A stretch of 64,000 bases of DNA from Batillaria attramentaria. Lineage: Eukaryota; Mollusca; Gastropoda; Batillariidae. Both the position numbers and the translations under genes were made by a program. The notes below the pieces were generated by a model. The model was not told where the DNA came from. It saw only the letters and a program-made list of their open reading frames with translations, and made no database searches. Where the stretch lies: NCBI GenBank assembly GCA_018292915.2, contig JACVVK020000321.1, positions 52,501 through 116,500 on the forward strand. Reading direction: 5' to 3'. Shown in pieces: positions 11,946-22,006 of this stretch (position 1 is the stretch's first letter; each line of letters opens with the position of its first letter).

Positions 11946-14900
11946 GTCACACACAGAGTCGAACAGTTGTACACATTGTAAACAATCTCATTTAGAGAGT
12001 ATCACAAGAAAAGTCGTTTTACATGTATTAAATTCTTCCTCTTATTTTAAACAACCATGTAAACAGTATGCATTCATCTGTCGGCTGTAGACAGAAGAAC
12101 TAGTGAATAAACTCTATAATTCATGCAAAACTCTCCACTGAATGAAGCATACACAATGGATGCCCGCACACTTACACTTTTACCATAGGTTCTATCCGCC
12201 CCATACATTGTGTGTGTCTATCCACACACATCCTTTTAAGTGTCAGATCCATTGGACATCCTTGCCTGTACCTCATGGGTGTGCATTCACGCATCCTTTA
12301 ACACAGCAAATTTCGTAAGTGTCCATAAGGGTTAACTTCAAAGAATAGCAGCCATGAAAGTGGCAAGTATCTTACTCACCATGGTAGATGCAAAAAAAAA
12401 TAGTGGAGAGTAAAATTCAAAAATTACTCGCCAGATGTGCGTGCGGTAAAACGAAGCCAATTTGTCAGCGTCATAGCAGAAAAGTGAAGTGAGGAATGAG
12501 TGAGTTCCAACGGCTATTTCCGAGTCTAAATTCCGCGCATCACTGTTCGGAGCCACCATTTATTCAAGAATCGCACTAAATAGAAAGCAAACACTGAAGC
12601 CGCCAACTACAGATCTATGCACCAGAGGCTGAGACAATTCCAGGTCCAAAGGTATAGAGTCAACAACAACTGAGTGACGCTTGTTTCTTCTGAGGTGGAG
12701 GAGAGAATTTTCGTGGTTGAAGTATGAAGAAAAGGCAAACGAGATGAGTTATCCATCTACTCGTGTGACCCTTCACCAGTCAGCAAATCACGTTGTAATT
12801 AAAGACTGCAGGAAATTTTTTGTTCACTTGTTTTGCTTTGAAGTTTGGCTACCAACTTTTCTAGTTTGGCTAGTAGAAGTTTTGAGTCACTAGCCAAAGG
12901 CTAGTGTAGAAAATATCTTTCAGGGCTGTAAAGTGAGAAAAGAAGAGGGCTGCTAGTGTACTATTTAATTATTTTTTTTAAATCCAAATTGCAAACTGCT
13001 CAAAACATGCCTAGAGTTACAGGATAACAGACAACACAAATTCAATACCCAAATTCTTGGCCATGAAACCATGGGACAAAACAAACAAACCAGTTCAAGG
13101 ACAGGGATACTCATCTCAATCTGTTCATGGAGAGAACAGTGGCAAAGTGGAGAAAGACGTATGATATTGATAACCTTCACCGTGAGGAATGATTAATGCG
13201 CTTACCTTCGACTCCTACAGTCTCCTTCAAGAATATTTCAACTCTGTCCACGTGGTCCCTGTTCAGCATTCGTTCTAACTGGGGGTTGGCCATCCTACAG
13301 AGAGAACGGAAAGAACAGCTTTTAGACTGGCAGACTTTGTTTGTTTGTTTGATAGGTTTGCTGGGGTTTTGCTGTTGTTGTTCTTGTTCTTTTTTCTAGT
13401 TGTTGTTTTTGTTCTATGTTTTTTGTTTTGGTTTTTGGTGTTTGTTTGTTTGGGGGTTGTTTTTTGTTTTGTTTTTCATTGTTTGGGGGTTTTCTGATTG
13501 TTTTGGGGTTTTTGTTCTGTTTTGTTGGGTTTTTGTGTTTAGTTGGTTTGTTTTTGTTTGTTTGTTTGTTTTTTTGTTTTGTTTTTTGGAAAGGGGGGAG
13601 GGGGGGGGGTTAAAATGTATGAGCTTTCGGGGGCTTTATTTCTGGATTTCTGGAAGGTTGTTTCCTTTTTCTTGTCTTTTTGTTTGTTGTTTTGTTTGTT
13701 TGTTTTTGTTGTTGTTTCTTTTTTTTTTTAAGTTGTTGATTTTGGAGGGGGGGGGGGGGTGTCCAAACAGAAAACATTGAGGTAACAATGCAAATTATGG
13801 TCAATGGATCATGTAACTAATACCAGGACCAGGACTGTTACAGCACATCTATGCTGGCCCCCAGTAATGGTCATATACCTCAGACATCTAGAGTGTAAGG
13901 ATCAACAAACAAAATGAAAACCTACACATGACCCTTCACTTTCCACCTGCAGCACAGTACATCACTAAACTGTTTTCAGCATGTTCCCTCATTGCAGAAA
14001 ATAAAGATATTTTCCACAAAACAAAAGTTACATTTGTGATATGTCTACCTGAATGGTATGATTGTCCTGACAAGGCTTTTAGCCAGGTAATGGTCAGTTC
14101 TGTGAAGCTGTTCCTCCTCAAACAGCTGCAGCAGTTCCTCCGACAGGCGCAGGGCCGACTGATGGTCATGACCTTGAGGTTTTTCCAACACCACCTAAGC
14201 AGACAGGCATTCATTTAATTCAATTCAATTCAATTCAACTTTATTGTCTGTCGATGGCAGAAAATTTTCTTCTGGCTCTCACACACACACACACACACAC
14301 ACACATTAATTTATCTAGACATATAAATCCATACATATTAAACACAGATCCTAAAGTAATGTGTGATGTCCAAGTCTAATACTATGCAACTAAACTAAGA
14401 AATCTAAACTAAAAGATGGCAAGGGCATAGCGGACATGACACAGCTGAGTAGTAAGCCCAGTTTTGAAAATGAAATGCAAGCTGGACGTACAACACTTGG
14501 TAGTACTATGTACAGTAAACAACAACCAGTGTCTCTCTCAACCTGCTTTCCTGGTAATGTAAATGAAAAAGGAACGTCAGTGACACTAATATATAACCTA
14601 CACCACAAATATTTGGCACTACGTGCTAGGGGGGGTCCAGAATTTTTCTAAAACATTAGATCAAAATCTGTGCAATCTGGTGCATCATTCCACAAAACTT
14701 TGGAGAACTGCACTCACCTGAGGCAAGTAATGCTTTTTTACTTTCAGTTTCTGAGCTCTTCAACTCACTTCTTCATTCACAAAACCTAAGTCTCAAACTG
14801 CACAACAGCACACAGAAATATTAGAATGCCAGGAAATGAATTGTACTGACCCTGAAACATCATGCGTCCTAAATTAAAGGATTGAAAGCTGGATGGCCTT

Positions 14901-16473
14901 AAAGTTAAACCAAAATCCGAACAAAAATCATTGTACAGACTGTAATCATATAAAAAAGTAAAACTGAACAAACCTTCGCACGAACATTCTGCTTTGAAAA
15001 ATCACACTGTGCACTGAAGTCCGACAAAGACTGCCGGAAGACGCTGGGGGGTACTGACAGATACAGCACCACATCTATTTTTGTGTCAGATGGCAAGCGT
15101 TCAAAATTTTGTTGAAGAGAAGCGCACATTGCCGTGTAGTCCTCTGCCCTTTGTAGCTGATAATATGTCACTTTGTCGAAGAATTCACCCTTCTTTGATG
15201 TGCACACACTGAGAGAGCCATGAGCATCGGAACATTTGACATTGTTGTCAAAGATGTCCTGAAAACGTAAAGTTATTACTGCATTACTGTGAAATCAGAA
15301 TCAAAGTATTACCCAGTAAACACAGCTTTACTCAGTTACTGCAGGTGCTTTTCATGTAATACATGCACCATGTGGTAAATTTCAACCTCTTTACCCATAA
15401 ATGTACAAAACCTGATGATGATTGGCCATTTGTATAGCGCTACAAGAAAACTTCCATGCAGTAAGCATGCTCACGGTGCCTTTGGAGTGAAAAGAGAGAG
15501 AGAGAGAGAGAGTATTAGAACTGAGAGAAAAGATGCGTCTTGAGGTTCCGCTTGAAGGTCATGACTGACGCAGAACCTGACTTGAGGTGAGCTGGCAAGT
15601 TGTTCCAGAAGCAAGGAGCTGCACTCTTGAAAGCCCGTGCACCAGAGCATTTCTTGTTTGTGTTGTCATAGTAGCCATGTATGTATGCACACAACTATAA
15701 ATGATAAATCCAGGTAAAAAAGGGTACACATACTTATATGGGTCCAGCAACACTCATAAATGTTATGTACATTTGCCGTAGTTTCTCACCCCGGGGACAT
15801 AACAGACCTTCAACTGTCAGCACAGACTTATCTTATGTATCTGCTCATGACCAGGTCAGATCAATTTTATTTCATGTGATATACAGCAATTGGCAGGTGT
15901 TTCGGAGTGTATTGTCCTTTCCCACCATGTATGGGTGATATCAAAGATGGGACAATGAGAATAAAACCTGCACAAAGATGTGGCCCCAACCGGGATTCAG
16001 GCACAGCAATATTGGTGGGATTCAAAACAAGTTGTTGCTTTGAGTTTCTAATGGGAATGCCCTGTGCTATTTTTACAAATGAATTTAGTCAAGCTGCATG
16101 AATACCTGCGACATCATGCATACATTAATCTTTTCAGTTTTGTTTGGATGTTTTGTTTTTGTATTCACCTTTAGCCTTGTTGTCGCCACGCCTGCGTGTG
16201 ACCTGCCACCTGTCACCACGCTGAACGAGTACTCATCCAGCTGTTTTTCAACATCAAGCTGCTCAGAATCTTGAATCTCACGCTTCATGTAGGCATTGAA
16301 GAAGGCCTGCCACAGATACTTCCGTGCCAGATCACCAGTGCCTCCTATCAGAATGATTCCTGTGTGCTGGGGCGCCGCATAACAGTGAAGATAGGTGTTC
16401 AGCAGTAGGAGCACGGATGCCACGGCAAGAGCAGTAGCTCTCACTGTCATAAATGGCGCCATTTTCTGATATT
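4357..16473 (-). CDS. H6PD: H6PD: ER bifunctional hexose-6-phosphate dehydrogenase / 6-phosphogluconolactonase, complete, 11 coding exons
   Basis: Known role: the first two oxidative pentose-phosphate steps in the ER lumen (hexose-6-P to 6-phosphogluconolactone to 6-phosphogluconate), giving NADPH for luminal reductases such as 11beta-HSD1. Coding exons: 16169-16462, 14974-15258, 14049-14194, 13206-13294, 9707-9843, 9259-9405, 8240-8650, 7385-7640, 6794-6993, 5987-6140 and 4357-4766. They total 2529 nt (842 aa plus stop), every junction is GT-AG and the frame is kept throughout; human H6PD is 791 aa. Residues 1-30 form a hydrophobic signal peptide. The dehydrogenase domain shows the nucleotide loop GGTGDLA (40-46), EKPQGHD (197-203), DHYLAK (227-232) and the QNH histidine (290). 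The lactonase domain (about 590-842) shows SGGTSP (627-632), VDERC (656-660) and GLGADGHTGSLFP (730-742). The coding exon has an upstream acceptor at 16474-16476, so a non-coding first exon lies further upstream. No KDEL-like tail is seen. Confidence 0.96.
4363..4368 (-). terminator. Candidate H6PD polyadenylation signal inside the last codons
   Basis: AATAAA reads across the codons just before the TAG stop on the minus strand. If used, the 3' UTR would be only about 10-30 nt. No other minus-strand AATAAA was noticed in the next several hundred bases. Confidence 0.35.
4921..5089 (-). mobile_element. tRNA-derived SINE (family 1)
   Basis: Nearly full copy in the last H6PD intron. Box B reads GAGTTCGTATCGCGG, so the internal promoter is damaged. 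Confidence 0.85.
5987..6140 (-). CDS. H6PD: H6PD exon, residues 656-706
   Basis: Acceptor CAACAG|GTGGAT and donor CTGCAAG|GTATGT; 154 nt. It encodes VDERCV and DSHSN, conserved 6-phosphogluconolactonase active-site elements. Confidence 0.94.
6794..6993 (-). CDS. H6PD: H6PD exon, residues 589-655 (start of lactonase domain)
   Basis: Acceptor TTTTCAG|GCCACC and donor TGGCAG|GTGCGT; 200 nt. It contains HVAFSGGTSPILLWQ, the glycine-rich sugar-phosphate loop of 6-phosphogluconolactonases. Confidence 0.94.
7385..7640 (-). CDS. H6PD: H6PD exon, residues 504-588 (linker)
   Basis: Acceptor ACACAG|GGCAAG and donor CTTG|GTATGG; 256 nt. It encodes the STRQLLLSWRVWDPVLE segment that closes the dehydrogenase domain, plus the variable linker to the lactonase domain. 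Confidence 0.9.
8240..8650 (-). CDS. H6PD: H6PD exon, residues 367-503
   Basis: Largest internal coding exon, 411 nt, phase 0. Acceptor TTCACAG|ATCCCT and donor CTCCAG|GTAATG. It encodes WRDVPFILVSGKKLDQR (human WEGVPFILMSGKALDER) and IVFQIGHG, the end of the dehydrogenase C-terminal domain. Confidence 0.94.
9060..9200 (+). repeat. Retroelement 3' end with terminal hairpin and (ATT)n tail
   Basis: AGTCAGTTTCACCAGTGT..GTGAGTGAGTGATAGGCGC..CTGAGTTTTA..GAAATGCGCCATACAAATAT followed by TTATTATTATT. The same layout is at 25300-25450 and, reversed, at 34105-34236. The repeated GCGC..GCGC pair forms a short stem, as in LINE/SINE 3' ends. Confidence 0.6.
9259..9405 (-). CDS. H6PD: H6PD exon, residues 318-366
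   Basis: 147 nt, phase 0 on both sides; acceptor GTCAG|GTGCGA and donor GTAAAG|GTGAGT. It encodes LLGQYAAYTFE and FVPTFAAALVK, matching VVGQYQSY and TPTFAAVLV of human H6PD. Confidence 0.93.
9707..9843 (-). CDS. H6PD: H6PD exon, residues 272-317
   Basis: Acceptor TTTCAG|AGCGAC. It encodes GVIRDIFQNHLTQLLTLVA, including His290, the position of the catalytic base in the G6PD fold. The donor could be AAAG|GTGGTA (used here) or three bases further (GTG|GTAATT); either keeps frame and would add one Val. Confidence 0.92.
10463..10518. repeat. (GT)n microsatellite in an H6PD intron
   Basis: About 28 GT units, followed by GGCGCC-containing sequence and a (TTA)n run at 10600-10622. Confidence 0.9.
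11580..11743 (-). mobile_element. tRNA-derived SINE (family 1)
   Basis: Copy in the large H6PD intron between 9844 and 13205. Box A (TGGTCGAATGGTAGAGCG) and box B (GAGTTCAATCCC, one base short) are present. Same orientation as H6PD. Confidence 0.88.
11875..11943. repeat. (CA)n microsatellite in an H6PD intron
   Basis: About 34 CA units. Confidence 0.9.
13206..13294 (-). CDS. H6PD: H6PD exon, residues 243-271
   Basis: Short 89-nt exon, acceptor CTGTAG|GATGG and donor CGAAG|GTAAG. It encodes RDHVDRVEIFLKETV, equivalent to RHHVERVEIIMKETV in the human enzyme, and keeps the split codons on both sides in frame. Confidence 0.92.
14049..14194 (-). CDS. H6PD: H6PD exon, residues 194-242
   Basis: Acceptor GCTTAG|GTGGTG and donor TTCAG|GTAGAC; 146 nt. 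It carries EKPQGHD and the substrate-binding signature DHYLAK (227-232), where the family consensus is DHYLGK. Confidence 0.95.
14217..14375. repeat. (AATTC)n / TTTATTGTCTGTCGATGG repeat, copy 1
   Basis: (TTCAA)n, then CTTTATTGTCTGTCGATGGC, a (CA)n run, and TAGACATATAAATCCATACA to GTGTGATGTCCAA. A near-identical copy is at 27724-27937. Pentamer-repeat ends of this type are typical of non-LTR retrotransposon tails (inference). Confidence 0.7.
14974..15258 (-). CDS. H6PD: H6PD exon, residues 99-193
   Basis: Acceptor TTTTCAG|GACATC and donor GCGAAG|GTTTGT; 285 nt, phase 0. It encodes the dehydrogenase stretch with LYLSVPPSVF, the counterpart of FYFSVPP in human H6PD. Confidence 0.93.
15893..16000 (-). 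mobile_element. tRNA-derived SINE (family 1), truncated
   Basis: Body and tail only (GGGTGATATCAAAGATGGGACAA, GGCCCCAACCGGGATTC). The tRNA-like head beyond box B is missing. Confidence 0.75.
16169..16473 (-). CDS. H6PD: H6PD exon with start codon (residues 1-98)
   Basis: The ATG is at 16462, in the context GAAAATGG. The 11 bases upstream (to 16473) are 5' UTR following a TTCTTTTCTTCCAG acceptor. It encodes the signal peptide and the Rossmann loop GGTGDLARKYLWQ. The donor is AAAG|GTGAAT, phase 0. Confidence 0.93.
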
Positions 16474-17407
16474 CTGGAAGAAAAGAAATTGTTCAAAGTC
16501 AGACAACACTATACTACAACTACCAAATTACTACTAGTAGTAGTGTCACAGTCAGCTATTGCCACTGCAAGCACTGATGCAGCACTGAGCAGGGCGAATT
16601 ACCATGGTAGGGTGATCAGGTGTATCTGATCGATTAATAACTACGCTCCACTTTCACTATACAAGTGAAAACCCCATACTGGTATACAGTACAGTACTGT
16701 ACCAGCACTGTCAGGCTTTTGACTCCCATAATGATTTCTTCCATGGTACGCTTAGGATGTCAACTGGTTTACTGTCGTCTGGTAGATATATACAAGCGTA
16801 GACAGCGAGTGCCCCCCCCCCCCCCCCCCTGCAATTTTCCTTTGCCCAGAAATAGAAAACAACATCAACGACAAAAAACTGTGCACCGCCGGAAGCCGAG
16901 GCGGCTAGCATGCAGCGCCGTTTGTGCCAACTTTCACACAAGCCCAGAAGACCCGGCGCCGAGATAGCCCTCACGTCACCACGTACCAGACAAACAGGCG
17001 TTTTTAGTATGCAGGCCATGAACTATATTAATTAGAAATTAGCAGTAAAACGGTTTGACAATTAAAAGTAGAACAGACCTTGCACATAGGGAGGAGGTAA
17101 AGTAAATATTAGATAATGTGGTCCAATCGTCACACGCCGAATGTGAAAGTGGAAATGGCGGCCATTTTGGAACATAAAAAAGCGAGAATCTTGGTTGCTG
17201 CAATTCATTTTCTATTTCTCAGTATTCAGTCCATGTTTAATTATTGTTGTAACTCGTGTGCCTTTAAATATCTATTCGTCATAATCTGTGCACATAAATG
17301 TATTATTACGAAATATTTGCGAAATAGTTTCATTTGAATTGTTAACTTCGTTTCGCATAAGCAGTACAAAGTTGTCCGGAAAAAAAGAGTAGTCTCCCGT
17401 AGTCGCC
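16474..17407. promoter_or_regulatory. Divergent intergenic region between H6PD and PLPP start codons
   Basis: About 0.93 kb separates the two oppositely oriented coding starts. It must hold the H6PD non-coding first exon and both promoters. Seen: a poly-C run at 16812-16829, a GC-richer stretch near 16880-16980, a self-complementary ACAGTACAGTACTGTAC at 16686-16702 and no clear TATA box next to either gene. Shared bidirectional control is inferred from the geometry only. Confidence 0.5.
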
Positions 17408-17471
17408 ATGGCCTCTCCAACAGCTAAACGCTGGCTTCGTGTGGCCGGCGAGGTTTCTCTCGTCTTAATAT
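17408..17471 (+). CDS. PLPP: PLPP exon 1, residues 1-21
   Basis: Starts at GCCATGG and ends at the AATAT|GTATGT donor, phase 1. It encodes the N-terminus and the first part of transmembrane segment 1. Confidence is slightly lower than for later exons because N-termini diverge in this family. Confidence 0.85.
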
Positions 17472-20400
17472 GTATGTAATCGTCAGGTCTGATTTATGTA
17501 AACCTCATGTAGTGAAATATGTCTGCGTCTCGAAATTCTGAAGCTTCCTGATCTGGCTACCCTATTTCGGAAATCGACGCATTCGAGTCCAACACGAAAA
17601 CCGTAGGAAGTGAAAAGCGAAGCTGGGCTACCAGTATCCATCCAAATTTCCATTACAGCTGTCATTAATTCTTTATCAGTGAATGATACTTATCGGAGCT
17701 AATATCTCACGTTCACAAGAGCTGTGAAAGCAGCACAATCATGTCTTCCAATTTGATAAACGGAAGTTTTAGAAACAAACGTGTAAGCTTTAGACTGCTT
17801 CTCCATACTATCTGTTTTGGGCAACTGGATTAATTCCCCATTGTCATGGATGGGATCCAAAAGCAGGGATCGCTTTCACAGTCCGCAGTCTGGGGCGCTT
17901 ACAGTTACAACTACAACCTACTAAAGACAATCAATTGATTTCTTGGTTGCTAAAAAGGGTTGGGGAATAAACCAAGATAGCTAAAAAAAAAAAAAAAAAA
18001 AAAAACCCTCAGACTAGTACGACCAATGAATTTCATTTTTTTTTTTTAATTCTCTTTCTCCCTCTCTCCCCAGTTCTGACCGCCTCTCTCCTGCAGAGAC
18101 ATCTGGGAACGCCTGTATATCGAGGATTTTTCCAAAGTGATGAGAGCCTCATGCACCCATACAGAGACTCCACAGTAACAGCTCTTACACTGTATGTGGT
18201 TGGAATAGGGGTGCCCTGTGTTGTGGTGAGTTGTTTGTTGTCTTTTGTATTGTTTTGTTTTGCCAGCTGGACTAATCCAGTAATTAGGTTACACCACTTC
18301 ACGCCATGAAGGTATAATGCACACAGAAAAGACCTTACGGGATCCATCCCATCTCTCAGTAGTCTCTCCAGTGTCATCTTCAAGACTGTTTCCAATGTTG
18401 GTTCACTGGTACCGGACTATAAACTGGAAAAGATAAGGTGCAACACATCTCGACGCCAGCATTTCCTGGCCTACAGAATTGTGGATGAATGGAATACTTC
18501 ATTGGCTTTGGTTGTGCAGGCACCATCACTTGATGCTTTTAAAATTTATAGATACAGTCTGGCAGGAGCACATGTATGTACAGCATAGAGACACTCCCTT
18601 CAGTGTTTAAGAATTAGGTTTTTACTTACTACTTAGGTTTGATCAAAAGATCAATAGGAACATTATAGGACAAGTTTTGGGAGTGTAGGCCTGGTCAGAA
18701 AGCCAGCTCTTTCTAGAATCAGCTGCAGGATCATTACGTGGTGACCATACCTGCACTTCAAACAGACCAACACACAGGCCAAACTGCCCTAACCACCATC
18801 ACTGATCAACTATACTATACTACTAACTTCTACCAATCCTGTGGTCATAACAGTAAAATTTGTCTCCCCCACTCTAGAATTGAGACCTTACCACAACCAC
18901 CCCTGCCACTGACCCACACCCCATCCCCCAGCCCCATCACGCACATTCAGATATGAACCCTTTTTCGTGTTTGCTCCATCCAGACTACACTGAACACAAC
19001 GGGAGTATACTCTGCAACAACTTGTCCACTCAGTGCTTTTACATTTTCAGTCATGAGCAACTAACGCACAGTCAGACCACCAGGCAGAAATAGCAACCAT
19101 TGACACTGTAGTATAGTGGGCATTGCCTTTCTATAAATTTACATTCTTTTTTTTAATGGTTTGCTCCATCCAGGCAGCTGTGACAGAGGCCATTTGGCTC
19201 CGCCTTTCCCTCTCTCGCATAAAGGCCGTGATACAATCAGTCGGGGAGCGGAAAGAGGCAGTGGTGCGAATTTGGCTGTGGAGAATGTACAGCATCTATT
19301 TGGTTTTCTTCTTCGGCTACTGGGTCAATAATCTGATGACAAACATCTTGAAATACCGCCTAGGCAGGTTGGTACATTTCAGGGGTTTATAATCTGTGGG
19401 TACTTGCTACTGTAATGGGACAAATGTCCTGGCTGATGGTAAAAGTATGGGACATTTGTCCTGAATATTGTCCACTTTGGTGCAGGAATGATAGGATATA
19501 GGACATAGTGTGTCCACTTTGGTAAGAAAGTAATGGGACATTTCAAACATGAATCGGTTTATGACTCAGGGTCCATACAGGTCATGGAATCCTGGAAAAG
19601 TCATGGAATTTGGAAATAGCTTTTCCAGGCCTGGAAAGTAATAATAATAATAATAATAATTTATTTATATAGCGCTTAATCTACATGTAAGGTAGTTCGA
19701 AGCGCTTAGAGTACAGGTAAAGAGACAGATAGACGTGAAGGTTCAGGGCAAGGGCAACTGCATGTATGGTACTTAATAAGGAGATGGAGGAAGACAGAGG
19801 GAGGTTAGACGGAGCTTTGAGATGAAAACAGGTAGGTTTTTAGATTTGTTTTGAAGGTTTCGAGGGAGGTTGACTGGCGGAGCGAAAGAGGCAGAGAATT
19901 CCAGGCTTTTGGACCAGCGTAGGAGAAGGCTCGAGAGCTCGAAAGTCATGAAATTATCTCAAGAGTCATGAAAAGTCATGGAATTTCGGAATTTTATGGA
20001 TGCCATTTTGAGCCCAACAGTGAAACGGTCAGCTTGGTGTTACTCACTGGACTGATTGCCAAAACTACCAACAAACTGCCTTCCCATAAGGCTAATGACT
20101 AACTCTGAACATTGGTCTTGCTGACTGCGATAACTAGGATAAGCATCTCTACCCTTGCGTGTGTCAGTGTGAAAGAGGGTGAGGAAGGTGTCATGGAAAA
20201 CAGGAGAGCTGGTCTCGAAAAGTCATGGAAAAGTCATGAGTCTGTGAAACTGTATGGGCCCTGAATTGACTGATATTCATTGTTTGGAAATGAAGCCCTG
20301 ACAATACATTCTTCGTCTCTTTGATGAGAACAACAGATTGTATTTTCGGTAAAAAAAACAAAAACGGTGGTACTGCAAGTGGTGATGTACAAGGCGAGTA

Positions 20401-21971
20401 ACAGAGATAAAAACAAAACCCACTTAGAAAACAGCCTGACATTTCGGCTAATGCCTTCGTCAAGGAAAATAGTGGACAAGCGAAGGTGTCTATCTTTCAT
20501 GTCTGCACTTACCAGATGGCTTTTTTCACTCTTTCTCTTGTTATAGGTTGTTAATGCAACAGCTTGTCTGGTATATATCAGAGTGCTTCAATGCTCAGGT
20601 TGTTAGTCCAGTTCCCAGTTGGGGCCAGATATTTGTGCTGGCCTTTTTCTTGTTGCCTCGTCTTTGATAGCACCCATATATGGTGAAAAAGGACGTTTTA
20701 AACTCCCAAACATCCACCCTCACTCAGCTGAAGGGCAAGCAGACAAACAAAACTAAAATAAGACTCACTGATAATTACAGAATTAATTTAATAGGTTACA
20801 TGGGACAGACGTGTAAACGTTTCTACTTTTCCGAGCCTGAGATTGTGCTAGCTTGCTTGAAAAGTGTCTTTTACAACAGGTTGCGACCCCACTTCATGGA
20901 AGTGTGCCAGCCAGACTATAAGCTGTTGGGATCAGCTCCATCATCCAGCTGCTTTGGGCCTTACATCGAACAGGACATCTGCACAGGCGACAGGGATTAT
21001 ATTTTTGAAGCAAGGTTAGCTGTCATCAGTTGGAGGCAAGATGTGGTTGTGTTAAATTGGCGGATGGGGATGAGGTGGTCGTATTGTGGAAATGTTGTAG
21101 TTACAGTACTGATAAGTTTGCAGGGTTTTTTGGGGTTTTTTTTTAGTTTTTTTTTTTTTTTCAGGGTTTTTTTTTTTTTTTTTTGCTTACTCTGTTTTCA
21201 TCATTTGTTTAAAAAAAGTCCTTCTTTTGGTTTTGGCTTTTATTTTATTTATTTATTTATTTATTTTTTTTTTTTTGGGGGGGGGGGGGGGGGGGCATGG
21301 AAGCACAAATTAATAAGACTCTCTCTCTCTCTCTCCTTTTACTCTCTCTCTCTCTCTCTCTCTTTACTTTAAATCATTTACATTTTTTTATGCTTCAGGT
21401 TATCTTTTCCATCAGGCCACACATCTATTGCAATGTATTGTGCTGTTTTCTTTGTGGTAAGTGGAGCTATAGGCTAATATATATAATATATATATATATA
21501 TGCACAATTTTAATGTTCTGTGTTAATGTGCCATTGCTTCTTTTTTTTTGTCTTTTAAAAAAATTTTCTTCATTGTTTTTTAGGTTTGTTTGCTTTTGGT
21601 CTTTTGTTTTTTACTTATGGAAAGAGAAGACCATCATTGGAAAACACAAAAAAACTAGTAGCAACTAGTGACTACCCACAAGGACGTGTGTTCTCTGTAT
21701 GTGCTTGTGCACAGTTATGTTTCTCTCACAACCATCTGTTGGAAAATGCACCTAATGCTTTGGAAATGTTCAGCCCACCAAATTTGAAAAATAAATGCAA
21801 TTCTAAATTCCGAAATTTAAATAGCTGAGCTGACCCTTCGCACCACGTGATTGTAATGTGTTTATGTCCGGTGTGTGAGAGAATGTGTGTGATTCACGTG
21901 AGCGTGCGTGTTGGGTTCAGTTCGCGGCGCTTTGAGCCGATTCATGAAATTGGGTAAAGCGCCTATATAAT

Positions 21972-22006
<35 letters not shown>

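Larger units (their letters stand above)
9844..13205. other. Largest H6PD intron
   Basis: Contains a (GT)n block, a (CA)n block, a C-run at 10413-10430 and one family-1 SINE. No embedded gene recognised. Confidence 0.7.

Noticed and set aside
12345..12559. 73-codon minus frame with hydrophobic C-terminus in the H6PD intron
   Set aside because: No splice sites in phase with H6PD and no recognised similarity.
13400..13780. 126-codon hydrophobic frame
   Set aside because: Low-complexity T/G-rich sequence (GTTTGTTTG); the Phe/Leu/Cys/Val composition is what such DNA encodes by chance.
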